Source: Blautia sp. (GTDB lineage: Bacteria; Bacillota; Clostridia; Lachnospirales; Lachnospiraceae). From it: a DNA stretch of 55,038 nt. Under the pieces are notes generated by a model, which saw nothing but the letters and a program-made list of their open reading frames with translations, did no database searches and was not told where the DNA came from. The translations under genes and the position numbers were made by a program. Numbering within the stretch: the first letter of the stretch is position 1; each line of letters opens with the position of its first letter. Below, one piece after another: positions 34,002-42,298 of this stretch. The stretch spans positions 809,456 through 864,493 of the forward strand of contig JAMPHB010000001.1 of the NCBI GenBank assembly GCA_023663685.1, written 5' to 3'.

Positions 34002-35186
34002 ATGGTAGAGCTTCAGTTACACAGTGATTGTCCGAGTACGGACACAATTGTTCCAAACAAATTTATTGATACCTATATGCCGGAAGCCAATGGTGAGTTC
34101 GTAAAGGTATACTTATACTTATTACACAGCCTGCAGTCTCATGCATATAACTGTACGGTTTCAGCGATTGCAGATCACTTTAACCAGACAGAAAAGGACG
34201 TGGTGCGCGCGCTGAATTACTGGCAGAAGCAGGGACTTCTGGCACTGGAGCTGAACTCCGAGGGGAATATCTCCATCTGTATGATGGACTTAGGCCGCGC
34301 GGATACACCAGCCGAGCCTCCCCAGACAGAAAACAAGGCTCCTCTGCTTCGGATTTCCGCTGCCAGCGCTTCCGCGCCGACGGCCAGTGTTTTGGCAGCT
34401 CCGGCCAGTGGCTCTGCGCCAGCGGCCAGTGTTTTGGCAGCTCCGGCCAGCGGCTCTGCGCCGGCGGCCAGCGCCCCGGCTCCAGAGATGGTAAAGACTC
34501 CCGCGAAGCGTACATACACGGCGGACGAGCTCACGGAATTCCGCAATAACCCGGACATCTCTGAGCTGTTCTTTGTCGTGGAGACCTATATTCGCCACCC
34601 GCTTACCGCGAACGATATGAACACAGTGCTGTTCTGGCACGAGGAGCTGCATTTCTCCACGGAGCTGATCGTGTATCTGCTGGAATACTGTATCAGCAAG
34701 GGACACACCTCCATGCGTTATCTGGACAAGGTTGCACAGAACTGGCACGCGGAGAACATCACGACCGTGGAGCAGGCAAAGGAGGACGCCGCCATACACA
34801 GTCAGGCGTATTACGGGGTTATGAAGGCTCTCGGCATCACCGGACGCAGCCTGGTAAAGGCGGAGACAGCTTATATTAAGAAATGGACGAACGAGTACGG
34901 CTTCGACCTTCCCCTGATTCAGGAGGCCTGCGGCCGGACTATGGCAGCCACCCACCAGCCGAGCTTTGAGTACACAGACTCCATTTTGACCCGCTGGCAC
35001 GAAAATCAGGTACATACCCTCGCCGATATTGAGGCTCTCGACAAGTCCTACAGCAAGACCCGGAAGGTGACGGTCAAGACCATAGAGACACCGGCACGGA
35101 AAAATGCTTTTAACAATTTCAGCCAGCGTACCTACGACTATGACAAGCTGGAGGAGCTGCTGCTCACCACGCCACTGAGAGGATAG
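34002..35186 (+). CDS. DnaD-domain replication initiation protein
   Basis: 394 residues. N-terminal winged-helix part (about 15-90; VPNKFIDTYMPEANGEFVKV, AIADHFNQTEKDVVRALNYW), then an Ala/Ser/Pro linker (about 110-165) with 14-residue units ASVLAAPASGSAPA, then DnaD/DnaB-type C-terminal region with two helical repeats (about 180-345; FVVETYIRHPLTANDMNTVL, MRYLDKVAQNWHAENITTVE, and YTDSILTRWHENQVHTLADI). DnaD-like proteins help load the replicative helicase with the DnaC/DnaI-type ATPase, which is the next gene, 4 nt away. The FxY-W-x-NI pattern (YLDKVAQNW...NI) is the usual DnaD signature. Linker length may vary by repeat slippage. Confidence 0.88.
   Translation: MVELQLHSDCPSTDTIVPNKFIDTYMPEANGEFVKVYLYLLHSLQSHAYNCTVSAIADHFNQTEKDVVRALNYWQKQGLLALELNSEGNISICMMDLGRADTPAEPPQTENKAPLLRISAASASAPTASVLAAPASGSAPAASVLAAPASGSAPAASAPAPEMVKTPAKRTYTADELTEFRNNPDISELFFVVETYIRHPLTANDMNTVLFWHEELHFSTELIVYLLEYCISKGHTSMRYLDKVAQNWHAENITTVEQAKEDAAIHSQAYYGVMKALGITGRSLVKAETAYIKKWTNEYGFDLPLIQEACGRTMAATHQPSFEYTDSILTRWHENQVHTLADIEALDKSYSKTRKVTVKTIETPARKNAFNNFSQRTYDYDKLEELLLTTPLRG
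34381..34464 (+). repeat. 42-bp direct repeat in the dnaD-like linker
   Basis: Two near-identical 42-bp units (34381-34422 and 34423-34464), each starting CGGCCAGTGTTTTGGCAGCT, with a partial third. They encode an Ala/Ser/Pro-rich flexible linker. Confidence 0.9.
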
Positions 35187-35190
35187 AGAC

Positions 35191-36180
35191 ATGGCATTAA
35201 CCAATGCACAATACGATGAAATTATGAGGGACTACAATGAGCGGCAGCTTGCAAACCGGCGCGTGGCCGACAGCCGCCGCCAGTCCGCCTACGAAAAATA
35301 TCCCCGCCTCCGGGAGATTGACGATGCAGTCGCCCGTTGCTCCGTGGAAAATGCGAAGCTTCTGCTCGCCGGCGATGCGGGGGCGCTTTCCGCACTCCGG
35401 GACACCCTGGCCGCACTCCGCGCAGAGCGGCAGAATCTGCTTGCGGCAGGCGGCTATCCGGCGGACTATCTGGAGCCGGTCTACACCTGCCCGGACTGTA
35501 AGGATACCGGATATATCGACGGCCAGAAATGCCATTGCTTTCAGCAGGCCATCATCAATACGATTTATGTGCAGTCCAATATCCCGGCCATTTTGGAAAA
35601 GGAGAATTTCGCTTCCTTTTCCTATGAATACTATTCTGACACAGACATTAACCCAACCACAAAGCTTTCCTCCCTCGCCACCGCAAAGAATGCGGTAGAG
35701 GCGTGCCATGACTTCATTGACCACTTTGAGGAAAAGCCGCGGAATCTTTTATTTTACGGGGATACCGGTGTCGGAAAAACCTTTCTGTCCAACTGTGTCG
35801 CCAGAGAGATTTTAGACCGGGGGCGCTCCGTAATCTACTTTACATCTTTCCAATTATTTGATATATTAAGCAAAGGCGTATTTGAAAAGGACGCAGACGC
35901 TATCGCCGCCCACCAGAATATTTTTGACTGTGAGCTTTTGGTCATTGACGATCTGGGGACGGAGCTGTCTAACAATTTTACTGTATCCCAGTTGTTTCTG
36001 TGCGTGAATGAGCGGATTCTGCGTGGCAGATCCACCATCATCTCCACAAACCTCGGGCTGGGACAGCTCACGGAGCGTTACTCGGAGCGAACCTTTTCGC
36101 GCATTATGGACAACTATGTGTTGATTAAGCTTTTCACTACCGATATACGGCTGCAGAAGAGAAGTAACAAACGCAACTAA
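35191..36180 (+). CDS. DnaC/DnaI-like helicase loader ATPase
   Basis: 329 residues. An N-terminal helical and zinc-binding part has CPDCKDTGYIDGQKCHC (Cys100, Cys103, Cys114, Cys116), like the zinc domain of DnaI that binds the helicase. The C-terminal AAA+ domain has Walker A GDTGVGKTFLSN (about 190-200), Walker B ELLVIDDLGTE, sensor 1 STIISTNLG and the arginine-finger region YSERTFSRIMDNY. With the DnaD-like gene it makes a helicase-loading pair. Called dnaC or dnaI in different genomes, so no symbol is given. Confidence 0.9.
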   Translation: MALTNAQYDEIMRDYNERQLANRRVADSRRQSAYEKYPRLREIDDAVARCSVENAKLLLAGDAGALSALRDTLAALRAERQNLLAAGGYPADYLEPVYTCPDCKDTGYIDGQKCHCFQQAIINTIYVQSNIPAILEKENFASFSYEYYSDTDINPTTKLSSLATAKNAVEACHDFIDHFEEKPRNLLFYGDTGVGKTFLSNCVAREILDRGRSVIYFTSFQLFDILSKGVFEKDADAIAAHQNIFDCELLVIDDLGTELSNNFTVSQLFLCVNERILRGRSTIISTNLGLGQLTERYSERTFSRIMDNYVLIKLFTTDIRLQKRSNKRN

Positions 36181-36194
36181 ATGGAGGACAAATC

Positions 36195-37382
36195 ATGCCT
36201 AACGATGAAAGAATCTTAGAAACCATGCCCTGCGGCAAGCTCGGAATTATCCCGACCGCAAGCTGCGCCACTCTGGGGGAGAAGATCAACGGCTATCTGG
36301 TCGGCTGGAGAAAGCACAGGGAGCACGACCATCAGAAAGAGAGTGCCTTCAACGGCTATTACCGTGAAAGCTATATTATTGAGCCCTACACGCCGCGTTT
36401 TGGAACCGGAGAAGCCAAATGTGTGATCAACCAGTCTGTGAGGGGCTACGACCTCTATATCATGGTAGATGTGACCAATTACAGCCTGACCTACTCTCTG
36501 TGCGGACAGACGAACCACATGTCGCCGGATGACCATTACGCAGATTTAAAACGCGTCATCGCCGCCGTGGGTGGCAAGGCGCGCAGAATTACTGTGATTC
36601 TTCCGTTTTTGTATGAGAGCCGCCAGCACAGAAGAAACGCCCGCGAGTCCCTGGACTGTCCGCTGGCGCTTCAGGAGCTCGTGCATATGGGCGTGGACAA
36701 TATCATCACCTTTGACGCACACGATCCCCGGGTCGTGAATGCGATTCCCCTAAGCGGTTTTGAAAATGTGATGCCCTCCTACCAGTTTATCAAGGGCATC
36801 CTTAAGAATGTCCGGGATCTGACCATTGACGCCGACCATCTGATGATCATCAGCCCCGACGAGGGCGCGACGAACCGTGCGATCTACATGGCGAACGTTC
36901 TGGGCGTGGATATGGGTATGTTCTATAAGAGAAGGGATTACAGCAAGATTGTTGATGGGCGCAACCCGATCGTGGCTCACGAATTCCTCGGATCCAATGT
37001 GGAGGGCAAGGACGTGCTGATTATCGACGATATGATTTCCTCCGGCGAGAGCATGATCGACACCGCCAAAGAGCTCAAAAAACGCCATGCAAACCGGATT
37101 TTCGTGGTGTCCACCTTCGGGCTGTTCACCAACGGTCTTTCCGCCTTTGATCAGGCTTACCGGGACGGCCTGATTTACCGGGTCGTAACAACGAACCTGA
37201 TCTATCAGACCCCCGAGCTTCTGTCCAGAGAATACTACATCAGCTGCGATATGAGCAAATATATTGCCTACATTATCGACACACTGAACCACGATTCCTC
37301 CATCAGCGACCTGCTGAACCCTTACGACAGGATTCAAAGATATGTCAAGCGCTACAACGAAAAGCAGAAAAACAGCAAATAG
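36195..37382 (+). CDS. prs: Ribose-phosphate pyrophosphokinase (long form)
   Basis: 395 residues, about 80 more than the classic PRPP synthetase. It makes PRPP from ribose-5-phosphate and ATP. Seen: RRITVILPFLYESRQHRR (ATP-binding region), NIITFDAHDP (catalytic loop with divalent-metal His), SPDEGATNRAIYMAN, and the PRPP loop KDVLIIDDMISSGESMI. The extra length is mainly at the N-terminus (GKLGIIPTASCATLGEKING). This long type is usual in Lachnospiraceae. The ribosome site is ATGGAGGACAAATC. Its stop lies 1 bp from the stop of the converging HD gene. Confidence 0.9.
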   Translation: MPNDERILETMPCGKLGIIPTASCATLGEKINGYLVGWRKHREHDHQKESAFNGYYRESYIIEPYTPRFGTGEAKCVINQSVRGYDLYIMVDVTNYSLTYSLCGQTNHMSPDDHYADLKRVIAAVGGKARRITVILPFLYESRQHRRNARESLDCPLALQELVHMGVDNIITFDAHDPRVVNAIPLSGFENVMPSYQFIKGILKNVRDLTIDADHLMIISPDEGATNRAIYMANVLGVDMGMFYKRRDYSKIVDGRNPIVAHEFLGSNVEGKDVLIIDDMISSGESMIDTAKELKKRHANRIFVVSTFGLFTNGLSAFDQAYRDGLIYRVVTTNLIYQTPELLSREYYISCDMSKYIAYIIDTLNHDSSISDLLNPYDRIQRYVKRYNEKQKNSK

Positions 37383-37383
37383 A

Positions 37384-38007
37384 TCATTCCTCCGGGAGAT
37401 TTCCTGCTTTCACATTCGACTCAATAAACTGCTCTCTGGCATAATCCCAGAGAGCTTTTGAGCCCTCTTCGGTCGATGCGTTGCGGGCGAGCACCTGGCT
37501 CAGCTTCACACCATGCTCCTTCCACGATTTTCCCTCTGTGGCGGAATTGAGCATCATGGGCTGAATATGATCCATGGCGCGGGCAAATTTTGCCTCAGGC
37601 GTCTTCTGCGCCTCAAATTCAAGCCAGAGCTCATGGAGGTATTTCCCCTGATCCTCCGGCAAAAGTCCATAGATGCGCTCCGCCGCTTTTGCCTCTCTCT
37701 TAGCCTGAGTCTTTTTCCCCTCCTCGTCGTATGCGTATGTATCCCCCGCGTCAATCTCCACCAGATCATGTATCAAAAGCATCGCAATCGTATGCAGGAC
37801 ATCTATCTCCTCGTTCGCATACTCGCTCAGAAGAATTGTCATAATCGCCATGTGCCAGGCGTGCTCCGCGTCATTCTCCTTGCGACTGCCTCCCATGAGG
37901 TATGTCTGCCTCCCAATGAATTTCTCTTTGTCTATCTCCCGGATAAAATCAAACTGCTTGTCCAAACGCTCCTGCATTTGTTCTCTGGTCATATTCTTCC
38001 TGTCCAT
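37384..38007 (-). CDS. HD-domain hydrolase (YfbR-like)
   Basis: 207 residues. HD phosphohydrolase with DAEHAWHMAIMTILLSEYA (first His), LIHDLVEIDAGDTYAYDEEG (HD pair), and distal ARAMDHIQPMML. This pattern is shared with 5'-deoxynucleotidases such as YfbR. Substrate not provable; a nucleotide monophosphatase is the best guess. The start at 38007 has TGGAGGAGAAAATT before it; the open frame into mscL (38127) is ignored. It follows mscL by 22 nt and probably shares its transcript. Confidence 0.8.
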   Translation of the reverse strand: MDRKNMTREQMQERLDKQFDFIREIDKEKFIGRQTYLMGGSRKENDAEHAWHMAIMTILLSEYANEEIDVLHTIAMLLIHDLVEIDAGDTYAYDEEGKKTQAKREAKAAERIYGLLPEDQGKYLHELWLEFEAQKTPEAKFARAMDHIQPMMLNSATEGKSWKEHGVKLSQVLARNASTEEGSKALWDYAREQFIESNVKAGNLPEE

Positions 38008-38029
38008 AATTTTCTCCTCCAGCGATTGC

Positions 38030-38518
38030 TTACTCTGTCTCTGCCTGCGGAATTTCCTCTCCCTCTGCGGCTGCGGCCTGCTCCAGAATCGAGGTGCAAT
38101 GCGGGCAGCGGGTCGCCAGAATATCAATCTCGCTCATACAGTAGGGACACTTTTTCGTAGTGGGCGCCGGGGCTTCCTCCTCCTTTTTGCTTAACGAATT
38201 CAGCTTGTCCGTCAGCTTGTTGATTGCCTTGAGCAATAGGAAAATAACCAGTGCCGTAATCAGAAAATTGAGAACCGCCGTAATAAAGTTGCCATAGGTC
38301 AGCGTCGGTGCATTCTCACCGTTTCCCAGCTTCACCGTGAGGTAAGAAAAATCCGTGCCGCCAAAAATCCCAAGAATCGGCGTTAAGATATCCGCGTTCA
38401 GCGAATTTACAATCGCCGTGAACGCGCCTCCGACAATCACACCAACCGCCATATCCATTACATTTCCACGAAGAATAAACTTCTTAAATTCCTCCAAAAA
38501 TTTGCTTTTCTTTTTCAT
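38030..38518 (-). CDS. mscL: Large-conductance mechanosensitive channel with C-terminal zinc ribbon
   Basis: 162 residues. The MscL core is clear: FKKFILRGNVMDMAVGVIVG, GAFTAIVNSLNADILTPILG for the first helix, and FITAVLNFLITALVIFLLLK for the second, followed by the cytoplasmic helix (KLTDKLNSLSKKEEE). In place of a simple tail, residues about 121-145 carry CPYCMSEI and CPHCTSIL, a four-Cys zinc ribbon, then an acidic end. MscL opens under membrane tension to release solutes during osmotic downshock. The ribbon at the cytoplasmic mouth is unusual and its job is unknown. Start at 38518 follows AAGGAGAAAGTACA. Confidence 0.93.
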   Translation of the reverse strand: MKKKSKFLEEFKKFILRGNVMDMAVGVIVGGAFTAIVNSLNADILTPILGIFGGTDFSYLTVKLGNGENAPTLTYGNFITAVLNFLITALVIFLLLKAINKLTDKLNSLSKKEEEAPAPTTKKCPYCMSEIDILATRCPHCTSILEQAAAAEGEEIPQAETE

Positions 38519-38552
38519 TGTACTTTCTCCTTCCATCGTTTTTCCTGTGATA

Positions 38553-38582
38553 GAAAAGAGCGCAGCAAAATGCTACGCTCTC
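38553..38582 (-). terminator. Terminator of the ribosomal protein cluster
   Basis: AGAGCGTAGCA (38581-38571) pairs with TGCTGCGCTCT (38567-38557) on the minus strand with one G-U pair and a 3-nt loop, followed by TTTTCT. It begins 8 nt after the rplQ stop. Confidence 0.9.
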
Positions 38583-38588
38583 TGTCAT

Positions 38589-39113
38589 CTATACTAATTC
38601 AATAAGAACCTCTAAAGCGCCGTCTCCCTTGCGCTGGCCGATCTTTACGATTCTTGTGTAACCGCCGTTACGATCCGTGTACTTCGGCGCAATCTCGTCA
38701 AAAAGCTTTGCGACAAGATCCACTTCCTTGATGCCTTTTCTCGTGCCATCGGAAATCTTAACCGGATAGAGAACCTTAAGTATCTCTCTTCTCGCATGTA
38801 AGCGGGAGGGAAGATCCTTCTTGATCTGCTTCTCTACCTCGTCATATACTGTGACCTTCTTGCCGTCAATCACTTCCTTGACTCTCCTGCCATCCTTATC
38901 CTTACGGGGAACCTTTGCGGTAACGGTAACTTCCTCGTAGTTATCCTTCTCTCTGACCGCCATAGCGATGAGTCTCTCCACAATCTTGCGAAGCTCCTTT
39001 GCCCTTGCCTCTGTCGTAATGATCTTGCCATTCGCGATCAGAGCAGTCGCCTGACCTCTCAAAAGTGCCTTTCTCTGATCAGAGGTTTTTCCTAATTTAC
39101 GATACTTTGCCAT
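38589..39113 (-). CDS. rplQ: 50S ribosomal protein L17, with internal insertion
   Basis: 174 residues against 113-127 in most bacteria. The ends match L17 ([34 protein letters not shown]-like [44 protein letters not shown]). Between about residues 60 and 105 there is an extra segment, rich in Lys, Glu and Val ([20 protein letters not shown]), placed just before the SRLHARR helix. Start at 39113 has GGAGGAATAACA upstream. L17 sits near the peptide exit tunnel. Last gene of the cluster; the ECF transporter genes that often follow are absent. Confidence 0.96.
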   Translation of the reverse strand: MAKYRKLGKTSDQRKALLRGQATALIANGKIITTEARAKELRKIVERLIAMAVREKDNYEEVTVTAKVPRKDKDGRRVKEVIDGKKVTVYDEVEKQIKKDLPSRLHARREILKVLYPVKISDGTRKGIKEVDLVAKLFDEIAPKYTDRNGGYTRIVKIGQRKGDGALEVLIELV

Positions 39114-39419
39114 TGTTATTCCTCCATGCTGCGGGTCTGTCACGCTCTTCGGACTTACTGAACCAAACCCAGTGTGTATAGCTTCTTTTACTGACAGCTC
39201 CATGCTCCTTGGACTTACTGGAGCTCCCATATATGAGATAACCTCCTCCGGAGGTTACCTTAAGGAGCACATGCCATGCTTTATTTGCACTTCGTGCAAA
39301 TGGCATGTGCGTAGGAGGCAGCTTCCTCCGAAGGTTACCTTAAGGAGCACATGCCATGCTTTATTTGCACTTCGTGCAAATGGCATGTGCGTAGGAGATA
39401 ACCTCCTCCGGAGGTTACC
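39114..39419. other. rpoA-rplQ gap with repeat array
   Basis: 306 bp inside an operon whose other gaps are mostly 10-50 bp. Left part (39140-39222) holds two copies of a roughly 20-bp motif, CA(C/T)GCTC(T/C)T(C/T)GGACTTACTG, and an AGCTCCA/TGGAGCT hairpin (about 39197-39227). The right part is the A-B-A'-B-A palindrome array listed next. Confidence 0.8.
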
Positions 39420-39420
39420 T
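39237..39420 (-). repeat. A-B-A'-B-A array of palindromes
   Basis: B is 66 bp, present twice identically (39252-39317 and 39332-39397), 80 bp apart. Its core GCACATGCCAT...ATGGCATGTGC with TTGCAC/GTGCAA forms a 17-bp stem with a 7-nt bulge and a TTC loop. A is a 23-bp palindrome GATAACCTCCTCCGGAGGTT(ACC) at 39237-39259 and 39397-39419; a changed copy A' (39317-39339) sits in the middle. The array abuts the rpoA stop codon. No ORF crosses it. Confidence 0.92.
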
Positions 39421-40379
39421 CACTCTTCTCCCTGATTGAGCTGCAGGCCCAGCTCTTTGAGCTTGGCAAGCACCTCCTCTAAGGATTTGCGTCCTAAGTT
39501 GCGAACCTTCATCATGTCCTCCGGTGTGCGGTTAATGAGCTCCGCCACTGTGTTGATTCCGGCTCTCTTGAGACAATTGTAAGAACGAACTGACAGCTCC
39601 AGCTCGTCGATATTCATCTCGAGCACTTTCTCCTGCGCGTCGTTCTCCTTCTCCACCATAATCTCCGCCTGCTGTGCAGCATCAGACAAATCAATGAAAA
39701 GGTTCAGATGCTCGCTGAGCACCTTTGCCGCCAGGCTGACTGCCTCGTCCGGCTCCAAGGTTCCATTGGTGTATACGTCCAGCGTGAGCTTATCATAATC
39801 TGTGACCTGGCCTACACGGGTATTCTCGATTGTCACGTTCACGCGATCCACCGGCGTATAGATGGAGTCCACTGCAATTACGCCAATCGGCGTATCCTCT
39901 GACTTATTCTTGTCCGCGCTGACATATCCTCTGCCGTTGGAAATTGTGAGCTCCATGTACAGCTTGCATTCCGCACCACCGTTCAAATGTGCAATTACCA
40001 GCTCAGGATTCATAATCTCAATATCCGAATCAAACTGAATGTCCGCCGCTGTAACAACACCTTCCCCCTCGCACTCAATATAAGCAACCTTGGGTTCATT
40101 CGTCGAACTGTTATTGCGGATTGCAAGATCCTTGATGTTCATAATAATCTCAGTCACATCTTCCTTAACACCGGGAATCGAACTGAACTCATGCAGAACT
40201 CCGTCAATCTTGACCTGACTGACCGCAGCGCCCGGCAGAGAAGAAAGCATAATTCTTCTCAGCGAGTTACCGAGTGTTGTTCCGTATCCTCTCTCCAGAG
40301 GCTCAACCACAAACTTACCAAATGTCTTGTCTTCTGAAATTTCAGCGATTTCAATTTTCGGTTTTTCAAAATCGAACAC
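39420..40379 (-). CDS. rpoA: RNA polymerase alpha subunit
   Basis: 319 residues, full length. N-terminal dimerisation domain: [56 protein letters not shown]-terminal domain (about 245-310) that binds UP elements and activators: [20 protein letters not shown] and [19 protein letters not shown]. Stop TGA (39422-39420) touches the repeat array. Confidence 0.98.
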   Translation of the reverse strand: MFDFEKPKIEIAEISEDKTFGKFVVEPLERGYGTTLGNSLRRIMLSSLPGAAVSQVKIDGVLHEFSSIPGVKEDVTEIIMNIKDLAIRNNSSTNEPKVAYIECEGEGVVTAADIQFDSDIEIMNPELVIAHLNGGAECKLYMELTISNGRGYVSADKNKSEDTPIGVIAVDSIYTPVDRVNVTIENTRVGQVTDYDKLTLDVYTNGTLEPDEAVSLAAKVLSEHLNLFIDLSDAAQQAEIMVEKENDAQEKVLEMNIDELELSVRSYNCLKRAGINTVAELINRTPEDMMKVRNLGRKSLEEVLAKLKELGLQLNQGEE

Positions 40380-40424
40380 TACAAAGTCCCTCCTTCTCGG
40401 GTATTGTCCTGCCGCTATGCGTGA

Positions 40425-41018
40425 TTACTTAGAATACAGCTCGACAATAAGCATCTCATTTACGGGAACATCAATCTGTTCGCGGGAGGGCAGCTCCTTT
40501 ACGGTGCCCTGAAGCTTCTCTGTATCCTGCTCCAGCCACTCCGGCACAAGCCTTCCTCCGGCAACCTCGATAATGTCCTTCATGCGCTGAAAGTTCTTCT
40601 TGCTCTCTCTGACCTCAATGACATCGCCAGCTTTCACAAGATAGGAAGGAATATTTACCACCTTGCCGTTCACTGTGAAAAACTTGTGGTCAACTACCTG
40701 CCTTGCCTCTCTTCTTGTTCTGGCAAAGCCAAGACGGAACACTACATTGTCCAGTCTGCACTCCAGCATGGTCATCAGGTTCGGACCGGTCAGCCCTTTC
40801 ATCTTATCCGCCTTTTCGTAATAATTACGGAAGGGCTTCTCCATAACGCCGTAGATGAACTTTGCCTTCTGCTTCTCGCGAAGCTGCAGGCCATACTCAG
40901 AAACCTTGCGGTTGGATCTCACCAGATTTCTTCTGGACTTCTTATCATATCCTAAATAACTTGGCTCAATGCCAAGGGATCTGCATCTCTTCAGTACAGG
41001 TACTCTATTCACTGCCAT
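40425..41018 (-). CDS. rpsD: 30S ribosomal protein S4
   Basis: 197 residues. Opens [20 protein letters not shown] with a single Cys, so it is the zinc-free C-minus type. The S4 RNA-binding fold is seen in [20 protein letters not shown] and [20 protein letters not shown]. Early 16S binder and, in many bacteria, translational repressor of its operon. It lies 20 nt after rpsK; no separate leader is present. Confidence 0.97.
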   Translation of the reverse strand: MAVNRVPVLKRCRSLGIEPSYLGYDKKSRRNLVRSNRKVSEYGLQLREKQKAKFIYGVMEKPFRNYYEKADKMKGLTGPNLMTMLECRLDNVVFRLGFARTRREARQVVDHKFFTVNGKVVNIPSYLVKAGDVIEVRESKKNFQRMKDIIEVAGGRLVPEWLEQDTEKLQGTVKELPSREQIDVPVNEMLIVELYSK

Positions 41019-41038
41019 CTTGATCTATACCTCCTAAA

Positions 41039-41434
41039 TTATACTCTTCTTCTCTTTGGCGGACGACATCCATTGTGAGGCACCGGCGTCACATCGCGGA
41101 TGGATGTAACCTCAAGACCACATGCAGAAAGTGCGCGGATTGCCGCCTCTCTTCCTGAACCCGGTCCCTTGACAAACACGTCAACAGTCTTCAGACCATG
41201 TACCAGCGCCGCCTTTGTCGCTGTCTCTGCCGCCATCTGTGCAGCATAGGGAGTAGATTTCTTTGAACCTCTAAAACCAAGACCACCGGCACTCGCCCAT
41301 GACAAAGCATTTCCCTCAGTATCTGTCAGTGTGACGATCGTATTGTTGAAGGATGCCTGAATGTGTGCCTGTCCACGTTCAACGTTTTTCTTTACGCGCT
41401 TTTTTGTTGTTTTCTTTGCAACGTTTTTAGCCAT
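41039..41434 (-). CDS. rpsK: 30S ribosomal protein S11
   Basis: 131 residues. Platform protein of the small subunit. Basic N-terminus ([20 protein letters not shown]), central [20 protein letters not shown] and the highly conserved end [18 protein letters not shown]. Includes the Asn-Gly pair of the PHNGCRPPK motif, the isoaspartate site known in E. coli S11. Confidence 0.98.
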   Translation of the reverse strand: MAKNVAKKTTKKRVKKNVERGQAHIQASFNNTIVTLTDTEGNALSWASAGGLGFRGSKKSTPYAAQMAAETATKAALVHGLKTVDVFVKGPGSGREAAIRALSACGLEVTSIRDVTPVPHNGCRPPKRRRV

Positions 41435-41466
41435 ATTTAAACTAACCTACTTTCTCATCAAATCCA

Positions 41467-41835
41467 TTACTTCTTCTTATTTGCAACAGTTCTCTTCGGA
41501 CCTTTTCTTGTTCTTGCATTGGTCTTTGTCTTCTGGCCACGAACCGGAAGTCCCTTTCTGTGACGAATCCCGCGGTAGCAGCCAATCTCCTGCAGTCTCT
41601 TGATATTGAGCGCTACCTCTCTTCTGAGATCACCCTCTACCACCTGTGTCTCATCAATGACAGAGCTGATTCTCTTCACCTCTTCGTCTGTCAGATCCCT
41701 GACACGGGTATCCGGGTTCACCTTCGCCTCCTTCAAAATGCGGTTCGAGCTGGATCTTCCGATACCGTAGATGTAGGTCAGGCCGATCTCTACACGTTTT
41801 TCCCTAGGTAAATCTACACCTGCAATACGAGCCAT
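41467..41835 (-). CDS. rpsM: 30S ribosomal protein S13
   Basis: 122 residues. [39 protein letters not shown] and the C-terminal basic tail [20 protein letters not shown] are diagnostic. S13 contacts the large subunit through bridge B1 and P-site tRNA through its tail. It follows an unusually long 283-bp gap after rpmJ. The ribosome site TATGGAGGTGTAAACACAC is strong. Confidence 0.98.
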   Translation of the reverse strand: MARIAGVDLPREKRVEIGLTYIYGIGRSSSNRILKEAKVNPDTRVRDLTDEEVKRISSVIDETQVVEGDLRREVALNIKRLQEIGCYRGIRHRKGLPVRGQKTKTNARTRKGPKRTVANKKK

Positions 41836-42118
41836 GTGTGTTTACACCTCCATATATTTTTCCTGATGATTGATAGTAATGCACGGTATCCGCAACAAAA
41901 TACCGCCCCGAATACGACCGTCCATACAGCTGCGGTTGCACGCCCTGAAATGTGTGTATGCACCATCTTATTCCATATTACGCAAACAATGCGCTGCATA
42001 TTTGCCATCTGCCACTCGGTATTATAGCAGACAGCCAGATGCCTCTGTATATTATGAATAGGACATATAATGTCCTACAGCCGCCATAACTTAGACAGAG
42101 AACAGGGTTATAAACCAA
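41836..42118. other. rpmJ-rpsM gap
   Basis: 283 bp. Contains hairpins GGACAT/ATGTCC with a 3-nt loop (42061-42075) and CGGTAT/ATACCG (about 41888-41909), a minus-strand TATAAT at 42026-42021 without a good -35, and a 64-codon ORF starting at 42008 that overlaps the rpsM start. None proves a gene. Confidence 0.5.
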
Positions 42119-42133
42119 TTAACCCTGTCTCTG
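42096..42133 (-). other. Stable hairpin at the rpmJ 3' end
   Basis: CAGAGACAGGGTTA (42133-42120) pairs with TAACCCTGTTCTCTG (42110-42096) with one bulged base. It includes the last codons of rpmJ. No T run follows on the minus strand, so RNA processing or stability is more likely than termination. Confidence 0.6.
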
Positions 42134-42232
42134 CTTATGCTTCGGATTCTCACAGATAATACGGATGCTTCCTTTTCTCTTGATGACCTTGCATTTCTCG
42201 CAAATCGGTTTTACTGATGATCTTACCTTCAC
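42119..42232 (-). CDS. rpmJ: 50S ribosomal protein L36
   Basis: 37 residues, the usual length, and starting at GTG (42232-42230) after AAAGGAGGTTTTGTC. Zinc ligands are CEKC, the Cys of IICENPKH and its His, so it is the zinc-binding form. An ATG-only reading would wrongly extend it to 42307, into the promoter. It is preceded by a strong promoter that lies after infA. Confidence 0.95.
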   Translation of the reverse strand: MKVRSSVKPICEKCKVIKRKGSIRIICENPKHKQRQG

Positions 42233-42298
42233 GACAAAACCTCCTTTCTCCATAAAAAGCGCCGTTTTCCGGCACTTTCCAAAAAGTGTCCGTTTAAC

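Noticed and set aside
39097-39306. 69-codon minus-strand ORF across the rpoA-rplQ repeats
   Set aside because: Its sequence is translated hairpin repeat and rplQ leader; no ribosome site and no domain features.
39237-39420. CRISPR array
   Set aside because: Only two long copies, spacer-like parts are palindromes themselves and identical, and there are no cas genes.
41814-42008. 64-codon ORF with a hydrophobic middle, overlapping the rpsM start
   Set aside because: No ribosome site before its ATG, out of frame with rpsM, and it fills an intergenic gap that is better explained by RNA structure. Kept only as a possible leader peptide in the finding on this gap.
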